Positions 11,816 to 24,526 of a stretch of 64,000 nt of DNA are shown here, piece after piece. Location: the NCBI GenBank assembly GCA_000727475.1, contig KL647309.1, positions 1,309,820-1,373,819 of the forward strand, read 5' to 3'. Position 1 is the first letter of the stretch. The number at the start of each line of letters is the position of its first letter. The translations under genes were made by a program, and so were the position numbers. The notes below the pieces were generated by a model that saw only the letters and a list, made by a program, of their open reading frames with translations, had not been told where the DNA came from and did not search any database. Source of the stretch: Sarcocystis neurona. Its lineage: Eukaryota; Apicomplexa; Conoidasida; Eucoccidiorida; Sarcocystidae.

Positions 11816-14800
11816 TCAGAGCGGCCTCCCTTGCCGACCGACTTTGACATATTGCAGCGAAACTTTTTTTTTGAAGGCGGCGCTTCTTTCCATGGGCGTG
11901 CCGCCGCGCATCACCCGCAGGAGCTGCTGCGGGGACTCGCTGCTGCTGCGGCCCTGCGAACTGAAAGCGAAAGTCGCCAGTTTCCCCTGCAGGCGTCTCC
12001 GGTCCTCCTGCTGCTCCTGCAGCTTCTTCTCGAGCTGCTGCTTGGCCGCTTGTTCTTGTTCAAGCAGCTGCTGTTGTTGCTGCTGCTCTTTCTTACGCAG
12101 CTCTCGTTCCTCCTGCAGTTGCAGCTGCGCTTCTAGCAGGGCCGCTCCTTCCTGCTCGCCACACCAAAATCACTCGAACAACATATATATACATACATCT
12201 ACAAAGATATTCATCTCTGTAGATGTCACTTGGGACACAATAGTCGAATGCTTTCTCTACACGTAGATATACATGTCTATATATGTATGTATACGTGGAT
12301 ATATAAATATTTAGGTTTACACGGATAAATATATATATATATATAGTGGCTACATATATATATATGGATATCCACGTATACATATTTTATCGACTGAAGT
12401 AAAAAAAGTGTATAGGCTGTCGCATCTTACGATTTTATCCACTTCTGTTTTCATGTATGTAGTGCTCCGACAAATGTAGACAGAGAAGCACATGTATATA
12501 TAAATCTACACACACGAAGGTGGGTATTTCTTTAGAGCAGGGAAGACACGCATGCGTAGAAATCTCTTTCTCCCCCAACCAAATGACACACGTACATACA
12601 TATACATACGTGTGGTACCTGCGATACATATATACATGTGTATACACGAAGGATACACAAATATATACATATATATATATGGATAGATAGATACGTAGCC
12701 GTTGCAGTGCCACTGTCCCGCCTGCCACTCCTGGTCGACACACACATAGTATTCATGTATTAATATAGACATATATGTATATATATTATGTACCTTGATC
12801 CATAGGGACTGATATATATGGACATAGATACGCTTCTATTATAGATAGGTGCACACAAGATTATATACGACATTACAAAGTCATACACAAACACACGAAA
12901 ATATATTACTCATAATGGAACAGTACCTACGTAGCAACACACACATCTAATCATATATGTATATGTATATATATATGTGGGTGACACGCAGTACTCGTTA
13001 TCTACATATATCCTTCCACATGGGTATATATATAAATTTTTTGCATGCCGGGGTCTTTATGCCTGTGAGGGAGAGACCTGTTTCTGGGCGGCAGCTTCAG
13101 CAGCAGTTCTGAATTGCTGCAGGTTCTGTTTAAGCGCTTCAATTTCTTCTTCCTGCTGACGCAGTCGTTCCTTGTCTTGTGTAATTTGCTGCTGCAAATC
13201 TCTTTCCTGCTCCTGTTGCTTCTCGCGGAGCTGCTGCTGCTGCTGCTGAGCGACGTCTCGCGCCTTCTGCAGCAGCTGCAGCGCTCTCTGCCTGCGTTTT
13301 TCAACTTTCCGCACGGCTTTTTCGGCCGCAGCAACACGGTTCCCTGAGCGGTAGAGGAGCTGCGCAGCAGCCGCAGCAAGTTTTTTGATCTTATTCTTTC
13401 TCTCGGCCGCAACCTCCTCCGACGCGTGTAGGCCCTGGACCTCCTCCTGGAGCTGCTGGAGCTGCTGTTCGCGCTGCTGCAGCAGCACCCGTGCCTCCTG
13501 GTGCACGTTTTGTTCTGCGGCGAGGTGCTGCCTCTCCTGCTGCACCTCCTCTTCTGCTGCGGTGCGCAGGCGCTCCTGTTCTGCCACTGCCGCCTGCAGC
13601 TGCTGGGCCGCGCGTTCCCCCAGCAGCAGCTTGTCTCTCTCGACGCGCACTTCCACCTCCAGCCGCTGTCGCAGAAAGAAAAGAAACACAAAAAAGAGAA
13701 GGGAAGGCAGCATTTTTCTCCGCGCAGTCAGAGAGAGGGCGACAGAAACGCAGAGCAGCAAGACGCGGGAAAACGAAAGGTGTGGGATGCCGGGGAAAAC
13801 GAGAGACACACTCCGACAGATGCGGCAAACAGAGAGACACACACGAAGAGAGGAAGACACACGCGAAAATAACAGCGACGACGCCACGGTGAGGGAAGTT
13901 GCTGCAGAAAAGAACTGCCCCAGCAGCTGAAAACGGACGCATAAGGGAACGGAGACGGAGAGGGCGCGAAGGGGAGACTCGGACAAACAGAGGGACACAG
14001 AGAGGAAGACAAATCAAACTTTCGGACGGAAATTAGAGGGGGGCCGAAGAAACGGAGAGAAGTGAGAGGAGAAAATTGCAGCAAAGAAAGCCGTTCATAT
14101 CGCGAGAAAAACAGGGAAGAAGAAAACACAGAAATCGGACGCAGAGAACGAGCAGCCTCACACACACACGACGCATTTCTCACACAGCCAATATACACAC
14201 ATATACGCCTCTACTGCATCTGCACTAATATATATATATACAAGAAGTACACGGATATAAATACATGTATTTACATATGGATATACGTGTATGCATATGT
14301 ATACACATATATACATATATATATATATATATATTCAAATACTTTTATATATATATGTATATATCTGTATGTAGAAAGTTTAGTAGTGCTATCAGAAGTT
14401 AACACTAGCTGTTCGGTGTGAAGTATTAGGAAGTAGAAGAGTAATACTGGAGTGTCCTTTATACATATATATATGCATGCGTATATTTATATACACATGT
14501 ATATATATGTATGTATACCACTGAGTATAGTGGTGACGTCTGCTGCTGTCTATACATGCGTAATCGCTGTTTTGAGACAGGCAACGCATGTGCGTCTTTG
14601 AGAGAAAGCTTTGTTTGGAAGCCCACGGGCTGTTTATATATTCTCTCAAACTTTGTTATGCCTGCAAAATGGGACGCAAGTACGTCGAGCCATATAACAC
14701 ACATGTACGTAACTTTTCGTCTCCCGACCTTGAGCAATATACGCATATATATATGTATGTTTACGTACACAGGAATGAGTATTAAAGTGAATCTCTTCTA

Positions 14801-17800
14801 TGTACTGGACTTTGACGGTGCAAAAAGTGGAAGTGGAACTCGTCTGGCTCCTTCGGTCTACTTCATACTTCTTTGTGGCTAGCAACTCTCGAATCTAGCC
14901 CCACACGAATATATACATATATGTATATACATATTTATACAGATGCGCACCTGTTCACATCTACTGCAAATGTGTGTGTCTATAAGTTTGCAAGAGAATT
15001 TGGCTCTCCGAAGAGGAGAACCAGAGAAGCATCTATGCGTTTCTTCACGTGTCGGTACGTATATAAATCTATATACATATACGTAAATATACACATATTC
15101 GTATGTGTATATATGTGAGCGTACACATACTCAGATAAAATTCTACACACCTATATATATATATATATATAGCTGCGTATAGATATATCACTACGTAGAT
15201 TTATACACACGTATACACATATATATACGGGTGTATGTGTGCGTGTCTAGGTACATGCAGATCCATGTCTGCGTTCTGATGCAGAGCTGTCCAAGTGCCA
15301 AGAAGAAAATCAAACACTTTTCGAAGAAATTCTTTTACACGCAGCGGGCCACTTTCTTCAACCGCACACAGGTGGACTTCTCTGCCTGTCCATGCAGCAC
15401 GAGTTTCTCGTCAAGCGCCGTACGTACGCCTGGGGCGTATACATCACCAAGTTTGTAGAGGAACGTGTGACGCAGATAGGGGGATTCCAGAAGAGACGGA
15501 GGGGGAAGCTGCAGCGTGTGTTCTTTTTCTTGAGCCCTCCCCCGCAGTCCCACGCGAAATGCTTCTCTACCCACACACCAGACAGAGAGGGAGAGATGCA
15601 GCCGTTTGCTGCTGTTTTCTGAGACTGTCTGCACCTCGTCGACGAGGCAAGTTCACTCGCACTGACGCAGAGTACGTGCCGCTGGCAGGTGGTTGGGAGA
15701 AGATCAAAGCGCACACATACAGAGGATCGAAAGAGAAGGTAGATGTGAAAAAGTCTGCAGAAAATGCGCTCAAAACACACACCCACACATATAGGCGCAG
15801 AGGCACAAAAGGGAGAGAGAGGAGAAAGTTTGTGGGACTGAATGTTTGTCGCGGGCGCGTACAGCCACTTTCTCATCCCGTTCGCGCAGAAGCTCCTTCA
15901 GACGCAGACTTGCGTGTCTTTCCACCTGCAGCAGGGCAGTCTGCTGCTGCAGGTTCGACGTGGACTCGAGCAACGCTTCTTCGAACGAAGAGGCTTTCTC
16001 CTGCCACTCCTGCAAGTAACTCCGCAGCTCTTCGTAGCGCTGCTGCAGCACCAGCAGCTGATACTCGTACTGCTCTCGGCTGCTCTGCGTCCTTGCCAAC
16101 GCCTGGGCCTGTGTCTGCAAATCTTCTCGGCATTCCCGCAGTTTCTCTTCTTCTTCTTCGCGCCGCGCTTCCCTCATATTTCTGCAGGTCACCCGCCCCA
16201 CGAGCAACACACGCTGCAGATGGAGACCCGCTGTAGAAAGTTTGTCTCCCACACCTGCTGTCGAGCTCCTCGCACATGTATGTGCCGACGCACTTTTTCT
16301 TCTTCTGCAGCAGTTGTATACGTGTATGTATGTGTACGTATGTGTTCAGCAGGTATCACCTACTGCGGCTGTCACAGCCGCGAAAGAAACACATATATAT
16401 ATATATATAGGGGAAAGCACACACCAGAGACATACGCATGTATATATATATATATATATTGATGTTTTATATTGGAAACACGTATATCGGAAAGACTGCA
16501 GCACAAGGATGGAATCCATATTAGACAGATGCGTGTGCGTATATCTACTATGCGCGTGTGTGGGTTGATCACACATATATACATGTGTGAGTTGTGCTAA
16601 GTAGGCAATATAAAACTATATAGAGAGCGCGAGAGAAAGAAAGAAAAGGTAGAAGACGTGAAGTGCCGTTGGTTCCGTTTGAGTAGTGCGGAGCCTGCAT
16701 GCAACACAAGTAAACAGGCGTGGACGTATAAGAAGATAAAAAATTCTACAGCAGCAGACCTTGGCTACTGGTCCAGAGATGCAGCACAAGTAGGTAGGCG
16801 CGGACGTATAAAAAGACGAAGAACTCTACACCTGTACGTCTGGACTACGGATACGCCGAGGCGCAGACATACATGCACGAAGGCTGTACGTGCCGCTGCA
16901 CGCGTGTAGGTCCCCTCCATACCTCCGAGCACAGCTACATAGATATACATCTATATGTATACGTATATAGAGAGAGAAAAAGAGAGCCGCAAATACTGGT
17001 GAACGCACATACGAAATTCCTCGAGTGTTCCACGTGCACAGGCGTGCAGGAAATCTTCAAGTGTGTACTACGACTGCACGTACAAGAAGAAGTACATCTT
17101 TGTATATGTCCCTACCCACACGTACTCCTATATGTGTCTCCACACGTAACCTGCCAATCTTAGGGCTCTTCTCCCTCCTTTCTTTCTTGCTGATATCCCT
17201 CCTCACTCTCCAGCAAAGGCAGCGATCTATAATTACTGCACCTGCGTGTTTCTGTGTGTATCTGTGGATGCGTCCGAGTATACACACATATATATATACA
17301 CACTGATACGTGTGTGTATCCATACGTATGCGTACATCTACATTTATACATCTCTGTGTGCATCCGGGTATATATTCATTAATATATGCTCGCGGTGCGT
17401 TCTGGTATAAATTCGTTGATATAGGCTCACACGTGTATGTATTCATACGTATGTGTACGTCTTCATACGTAGATCTGTATATGCAGCCGGGTGTATATTC
17501 ATGCTCATACGTGTACGCATTCATAGGTATGTCTACGTCTGCGTATATATACGTACACATACATACATGTCTCTGTATACATGCGTACATACGTAGATCT
17601 ACATATGTATGCTTATATATATATATGCGTAGTACACTTGTAGGTGTTGTGAGAATATATGTGTATGCGCAAGTGTGTAGCTAGATACGCGTACAATCGC
17701 ACGCGGGAACGTTTGCCCATACGTCTTTGTGACTGCCTTAATGCACCATCTACATGTGTAATCATTCATATATATACGTGTCTATACAAAAACATATATT

Positions 17801-20800
17801 CATACATACGTGTACGAATATGTCAGATGTCTTTGTGTCACCCGCACAAGTATATATACACAAGTATATCTATGTACGTCCACCTACACGTAGACATATA
17901 ATCTAGCCTAGAGTACGCATATTAGTGCTAAGTTTAACATGGCACCCGACCGCTCTTTCTTCCACCATTACGCGGAAGTTACTACTACGAGGCAGCACGT
18001 GGAGAAACTGGCTGCTCGTTTCCCAGGCACTTGCCTATGAATAGGTTCGTCTGCATATATTGTTACTTGGGCAGAAGCACAGAGACAGATACACGGGGCG
18101 ACAGGTCCAGCGGGTGACTACTGTGTAGGCCAGTGGATATGCATATATATATACATAGGGAGAGACAGAGACAGAGACACGTCAACATACGACTCAGAGT
18201 GGTACACACAAGTATGAGTCGACCTAGGCTGTATACGCAAGGATATATATATATATATCGAGACAGCTGTAGAGTTATCGACACGGAGATAGCGGTAGAT
18301 ATACAGGAAGGTGCAGCGTTTCTAATTTGCTACGGTCGGCAGATGCAGATACTCGTGGAGTCCTCGCAGTTTCTGTCCTGTGCGTGGAAGGTGGAAAACA
18401 GGACTTAACTTCAACAAGGAATACTCGTGCCCGCGCACGGTTGCGTATATCTCTTATGAGAGGGGCCGCAGTTTCCGAAACAGGCAGCCCCAGGACTGGT
18501 GTCGCAGTGGCGGGAAACGCACGAGCACACGTTTGCGTATCTGCGCTAGAGCACACACAGAGAGGAAGAGATTTTCTCTTCATCAGAGAGGCCGCATTTG
18601 TCTGCTGCAGATATATGGAGCAGATCAATTTACACGCACGTGGAAGCCCGGAAGCGTTTTTGTAGATAGTCGGATATGTGACATTCACTTCGTAGTTGAG
18701 CAGGTATACCCCCCCATACGTGTCTATACGCCTTTCTGTGTGTATCGGTCCGTCGGTGCGGCGGCCTGCCCCTCCTGTGGGAAGGAGGCATCTCACGAAG
18801 CAGCTTCGGTCCTTCCTACATTTTATGACTTCGGGTCTCCGCCGGGGTTTTCTTACTTTGCTGCCTGAAGCAGTTCTAGTCTCTTCCTGAGAGCCTCGCA
18901 CTTTTCCCTGGCTGCCTCTTTGCTCTTGTATGTCTCGATCCACGCGAGTTTGTACGCTGTGCTGTGCTCTTTCTCCTGTTCGAACCGCTGCAGCAACGTG
19001 TTGCACTGCTCCTCCAGTATCTGTTGCGTGACAGCAGCAACCCCTCCTCCCCCGCCGGTGCCTGCTTCGATTTCTCCTTCGCGGCTCTCTCCCTCCCCGT
19101 CCACCTCCCTGACGCTTCCGTGTGCTGCTGCTCCCTCTCCTCCTCGCTCCCACAGCATCTTCTGCAGCAGCGTGACGTGTCTGCGCTGCTGTCCGAGCTG
19201 CTGCAGCTGACGCTGCAATCGCTTCTCTAGAGAAAAAACGGCCGAGCTTGGCATCGTCATTTCCTGCGCGAGACGCTCCTCAATAAAGGGTCCCTCGGCC
19301 TCCAGGGGCTTCTCTAAGCGAGCCTCGTCAGGAGCGGCAAGTCCGGCCGCAGCAGCAGCGTATGTTCTTGCAAACTCTGCGGCTGTCGTTTCTGTACGCC
19401 GCAGCGGCATGCGCAGCAGTGTGCCGCTCTCAGAAACCAAATAAGACGGACCTCCTTCCTACGAGAAACAAGGGAAAGAAGGCAGCACCACGACAGGAAA
19501 AACAGCTTGAACGACAAACAGTTCTGCACCAGTGGATTTTCGTGTCTCGATAAATCTACGTGACTCTAGAAACACATATGTATATACGTATGTGTGTGGA
19601 ACGGAGGACACACAGAGCGCATATACAACGACGCAGATTCCTCTCCATGTCTGCATGTACGTTTGCTCATATACCCATGCAGCGTCAGCTCGATGGATAT
19701 CTCCGCACGTGACACATGCGACAACAGCCAGAAATCAGCTGAAAAAAGCTGCAGCAGGAGCAGTGGCACCGCGTAGTCGGTGTGGCTGCTGCTAGTAAGG
19801 CTACCAAGGCAGCTGCTCCTGCGCGACGCTGCTGCGGTTCTGGCAGCTGCTGGTCCTTCACAGGGATTGCAGGGTTCTCCCAAGGCTGTCAGCTCTTCAC
19901 ATCCCTGCCTATCTTCCATTCCAAACACGTGTGAGAGCATTTTTGGGGAGACATCTGTACTGAGACTACAGCGTAATGCGGCCGCACTACGTTTACGTAT
20001 GCATACAAAATTTTACATGCATTAATATATATGTATGTATGTGCCCACTCACACACTCACAGGTACACGTAAACATGTATGCATACATGGAAATATGCGT
20101 TTTATGTATGTATTGGACAGTCGCAGAGCCACAGCTACCTACGTATACGAGTACAAATGCCGAGGTCTGCCTGCCTCTGTGTGTCTGTGTGTGTGTGTCT
20201 ACAAATTAGTACGCATCTTCTTTATATGTCCACGGCTGCTTCTTCAAAAGCAGCCTTTTTTCGCCTTTTGATTCGGCCGCTCTTCGATCCTACCTCTAGC
20301 CCTCTCCCTGGGGCGCGCAGAGCCACGCCTCTGCGTAAGCGCCGCACCCACTGCGAAAGCTCTTCGCGTTCCTTTCGTAGACGATCGAGAGCGGGCGAAA
20401 GACCAGGGATAGGTGGAAGAACTTCTACTGCACTTTCCAGTGACTATAACGAAAGGAGAAAAACAAGCAGAACACAAGCGAAGGAAAAAGGCAACGCCGG
20501 GTAAAGTTACCGGTGTTTTGTTAAAGATTGCAGGGATCGGCAAAGAAGAAGAATTCACTCCTGTGTATATTCGAAGAGAAGAAGACAAAAATACAAATAC
20601 ACGCACACACACCAGCACAGGCAGGGTGGCACCTCCACAAGCATCTAAAGGAAATCGAATACGTATGTGCCTTCCACAATCATCTACCTACAAACACACA
20701 GACAAGTACACACTTAAGTCCACACTGCCCTACGCGTGTATGCATGCACGCCACCGTAGTCGCTTACTTATACATATATATATATATGTATATACATAAA

Positions 20801-23800
20801 CGCATATATACGAACACGTCTACGCATTTACACGAACCTACACGCATCTGTACTACATACATACATACATACACACATAAGTAGGGCCCCACACACAAAC
20901 ATCTGTACACAAACAGCTGTACACAGGAAGTCAAGAATGCCTCCAGAAGTCAAACGGGGCTCAAAATGCTTTCCGTTTCCAAAAGGAAAACTCCACTTCA
21001 GTGGAACCTTAAATGGGTAAACTAGATGTAAACACGAAGTGCTCTAGAGAACCCGCTGCAGCAGAAATGCTACCCCCTTTTTGAACCGCGATCTTGCAAC
21101 GGACTCTCTTCGGGAACATCCCGTTTGAAAACCGGTGGTGGAAGACAGGAAGAGATGCGTGTAGACGCCACTACCGAACCTGGTGAGTGTGTATGTCGAC
21201 GAGGTAGAAACGCGAATATACGTGTGCACAGACACCAGCTGTACCGACCGTGCACGTGCTCAGGTATGTTTGCTCCAGAACACACACACACCTTAGTAAA
21301 AGAAAACGCAGTGTGAAAATACACACACACACACACATCAAATAGGGAGTATTTAAAAATTCCTTTCTTCGTAAAATCTAAGTGCGTGCATATCGAAGTC
21401 ACCACCTAGGCACAAGAGGCTGCCTAGCAGCGAAGTGCACCCACTCCGGAAGTCAGTGTGCTTGGCTAGATCCACCGCGTCACCCCGCAAGCAAAAATGG
21501 CGTCACTCGTGCGTGGTCGTCTCATTTCTCGGCATATCGGCAACGGGAGGTAGCGAGTCTCAGGTAGACTGTACTGCTCTTCATCGCCGAAAAGCTACGA
21601 AAAGATCCGACCTTCTTCGTACACCCTCACACTACGGCTAAGACAGGGAGGAACCGACACACACGTACACACACGTGTATCTATGCTTATGCACAAATGT
21701 GTACACACGGACGTACATATGTATAGACCTGTCTATCCAGCTACGAAGACACACGTATGTGGCGAGCGCCTGCATCAACACCTGAGTTTACATAGGAGAG
21801 TCTGTACGAAGGAGTGTGACTACAGCAATGAGCCCAATGCTGCAGGGTTTATGTAGGCACCACTCCTGTGTGGCTACGCAGACTCTGGTATAGCCGTAAG
21901 GTGCAACGCTGTGGCCTTTTTTTCAAGAAGAAAGGGAACGCAACTGACACGGACCACCACCACATATACGCAGTGATTCTGGGGAACTGGGAGGGCTAAA
22001 GGGCCATCGCCGCAGCTGTTCCTGCTGGCTCTACTGCTGTCGGCGCTGGTGCTGAGTTCGTTACTGCTCCTGCTGCTGGGTCTGCACGTCCGTGCTGTTG
22101 TTGCTTCCCGCAGTGTTCCTGCGCAGGTCCAGTAGACTGTTCCTCTCCTGTGGTAGCTTCCGGAAGTCGTCACAAAAAAAAAAGATATTTACCAGGGCTG
22201 CTCGTTCGTAGTCTTCTTGTGCGGCTAGATCATCTGCTCTTTTACCCACTGACTCCAGTCCAGCTCTGTCCTCTACAGCTCTCGGCCTTCTTGTTTCTCT
22301 TTGCCTTCGCCGTTCTTCGCCCTGCCTTCGCCTTTCTTCTTCCGCAGCCATTTCAGGCGCTGCTCTAAACGTCAGTTCCTCCTCTTGCTCCTCTTCTGCC
22401 GCAGCACGCAGCAGCACTTTTCTGTCCGTTGGTGCAGCAGCGGCTGCTGCAGCTGCTTTTTCTTCTTCTGCCCTTGTCAAACGGCGCCACGTCCCACGGG
22501 CAGCGGCGCGTTGTGCTGCTGCTGTGTCTCGTTCCTCTCTCTTCAGTCTTCTTCGACTTCTGTCATACAAAGAAAGATCCACCTCCTCCTCTTCCTCTTC
22601 CTCCTCTTCCCTTCTCACTTCCTGCTCCTCCTCTTCCTCTGCTGTTGCCAGAACCGCCGGACCTGCGAGACCCGAAATCTTCCACTTTTCACCCTCTGCA
22701 GACACACGCGCTTCTTCTTCTTCTTCTTTTTCCTCCTTCTCTAATTCTTCCCTTTCTGCCTCCTCTTCTCCTTCTCTTTCTTCTTTCTCCTCTTCCTCTC
22801 CTTCCTCCTCCTCTACAGCAGCAGCACTGGGCTCTCTTTCAAAACTCTCGCCACCTTCAGCTCGGAAAAGGGCGGACTCGACACCTTTTCTGCTAGCAAT
22901 GCGCAGCGCGCCGTCCTCTACCATACGGGAACGAAAGACTTCACTGAGAGCTTTATCTGTTGTTTCTGTTTCTCCCGCTCGTCTGTACCTCAGCATTGAC
23001 GGCATGACTTGCTCTCCTGCTCCTGCTCGTTCTCCTCCAGGAGAAGACAGGCTGCGAACACTTGTTGTTGCTGGCAGACGATCAAGAAAATCTGATGCCG
23101 TCAAGTTAAATTCGCTGTCCCCGCTCTCCCTCGACGGGAATGTCGCGACGGAAAATGGCAGAGAGTCATTGGTTTCCTCCGGTTGTTCTTCTCCTCCCTT
23201 CTCCTCGCCTTCCTGCTCCTGAGCTGCCGCCACTTCGGCAGCAGCATCACCACCAGCGCCAGCGGCAGCACCAGGAAGAGGTGCGCGCTTGGGAAGGGGT
23301 CGCTTACCAAACGGAACCTTCTTCTTCATTATCACTTTGGGAATAAATGCTTTCGCTTTTTCTTTACCTTCTGCTTTCGCCGGATACGTTGGCCGGCGCC
23401 AGGCCTCTACGCCCGGCGCCTCTTGAACCTTTTTGAACGTCGTCTTTTTTGCGGCAACCTTTTCTTGTGCCGCAACAGCAACAACAGAGCCCTCTAAAGC
23501 TGCGACAGTAGAAGGCGAGGGAGCAGGGACGCCAGCAGAAACGAGACGCTTAGAAAGCGCAGGGCCTCGCAACGTCGTATCCTTCCGTGCCAAAAGCGAA
23601 GCAGCTAGCTCTTGCGCGGCTGCAGCAGCAGCCTCTTCTGTTGCTGTAGTCATTTGTGCTGGGGCTTCTGTTGTTTCTACAGTTCGGGAAGGAACAAGTG
23701 TCTCCTTTGCGACAGCAGGCCCTGCTGCTCGGTAATCTTCAGCTTCCGCTGGTTCACCTGCAGACGCTGTTGCTGTAGGTGGTTCTCTTGCTTCTGCTGG

Positions 23801-24526
23801 CGGTAACCGCGACACAGCACTCCCAGGACTAACTTTTTCAACTCGTGAGTCTCCTCCAGGTACTCCCCACCTGCTAGCCAACGCCACTCGCGACTGCTGC
23901 ATAAGAGTGCGCAGGCGCTTCACTTCCGCGGCCCTCGTCTGCTGCAGCGCTGTCAATTGATTGGCTGGTGGTTGCCATGCCGCCTGTGAAACACCTTCAG
24001 ATCCTGCGAATGGTAACGCACTTCGATAGGTACCGTCGGTTCCCCCTGCCGTGGATTGTGGCATCACGTGGCGATTTGCTGACATTACTGCTGAACGATA
24101 TGAAGCTTCGTGCCCACTGGCAGAGTCTGCAGAAGGCTCTGCTGCTGTTAATGCTGTTGCGGCCGACGGTAGTGGTGCTGCTGATGGGGGTCGCTCTGGT
24201 GGCGCAGTTCCTGCTGCGAGTTCCATCACCGTTGCCGGAGTAAAAGCGTTCCCAAAGGCAGTCAGAGGTCGCTTGTGCGCAGTTGGTGCATACGCTTGCC
24301 GTGACAGCATCTGCGGGATGGCATCTGCTGTTGACGTTTGTGCACGTGGCTGTTGCGAAGTCGACGAAGGAAGGGCAGCAGATATGTTCTCCTGCGAAAT
24401 TACAGAAACGGAAGTGTGAGGCCCCTGCTCAAGAGAATGTGGCGCCGTTTTTTCCGGGGGAAAGGCAGAGGGAGGCAGTCCCCCTGAGGCGCGAACCAAC
24501 GACGAGCCGCTGTTGGGATCCTTCAT
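11816..24526 (-). CDS. Large coiled-coil protein, six modelled exons
   Basis: Modelled exons: 24526-22193, 20443-20294, 19458-18857, 16181-15863, 13665-13078, 12151-11816. Phases match at every junction (0, 0, 2, 0, 0) and the joined frame gives 1442 aa ending at a TGA. Donors read gtaaat, gtagga, gtaaga, gtacgc, gtctct; acceptors end cgttatag, ttctcgtag, gacctgcag, tgcgacag, gcgagcag. Residues 1-778 (starting MKDPNSGSSLV) are Ala/Pro/Glu-rich and probably disordered, with a basic patch KVIMKKKVPFGKRPLPKR, acidic Glu blocks and, at the end, AQEDYERAAL, which resembles the start of a UVR helix. The rest is heptad-rich coiled coil (EEEEEKLRECREDLQTQ; RLRQQEEEIEALKQNLQQ) with a non-coiled basic tail ending KVSLQYVKVGRQGRPL. 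Probably a structural or cytoskeletal scaffold; the family is unknown. The first junction is the weakest: the first exon also stays open to a TAA at 22061, so it could be a separate gene. Confidence 0.62.
12164..13040. repeat. Repeat-filled intron 5 of the coiled-coil gene
   Basis: Alternating purine-pyrimidine DNA with several (TA)n runs separates the last two modelled exons. Its only open frames are Tyr/Ile/His/Val strings. Confidence 0.75.
13670..15860. repeat. Intron 4 of the coiled-coil gene
   Basis: 13690-14160 is purine-rich on the plus strand. 14160-15290 is alternating TG/CA/TA DNA. 15290-15860 is lower in repeats and contains short open frames on both strands without matching splice sites; an unrecognised small exon there cannot be excluded. 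Confidence 0.6.
16701..16832 (+). repeat. 80-bp degenerate tandem duplication
   Basis: gcaacacaagtaaacaggcg at 16701 and gcagcacaagtaggtaggcg at 16781 begin two copies of a unit that continues through gg-acgtata-aaagaa-aattctaca. Offset 80 bases, about 80 percent identity by eye. Confidence 0.8.
17308..17545 (+). repeat. Degenerate 72-bp repeats in TG/CA DNA
   Basis: 17308-17379 and 17431-17502 are two copies (offset 123) of acgtgt(g/a)tgtatncatacgtatg...ccgggt(a/g)tatattcat; a third, partial copy starts at 17509. The copies are diverged but share non-microsatellite landmarks such as ccgggt, so they arose by duplication and not only by slippage. Confidence 0.75.
20444..22190. other. Intron 1 of the coiled-coil gene, or intergenic DNA
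   Basis: 20700-20880 is alternating repeat. 20900-22060 is ordinary complexity without a convincing splice-bounded frame on either strand. If the first large exon is a separate gene ending at 22061, this would be the spacer between two minus-strand genes. Confidence 0.45.
22300..22900 (-). repeat. GAA/GAG-rich segment encoding Glu blocks
   Basis: Within the first exon of the coiled-coil gene the minus strand has long runs of GAA/GAG codons. The protein reads as repeated acidic tracts (EEEEGEEEEKEEREGEEEA; EEEEQEVRREEEEEEEEE), interrupted by basic helices. The antisense frames of the same bases (Ser/Phe or Pro/Leu-rich) are shadows. Confidence 0.8.

Noticed and set aside
13385..13930. 181-codon plus-strand Cys/Ser-rich frame
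   Set aside because: Antisense of a well-supported coiled-coil exon at 13078-13665.
22524..23222. 232-codon plus-strand frame, Ser/Leu/Pro-rich
   Set aside because: Antisense shadow of the Glu-rich first exon of the coiled-coil gene; Ser/Phe bias is what GAA/GAG codons give in reverse.
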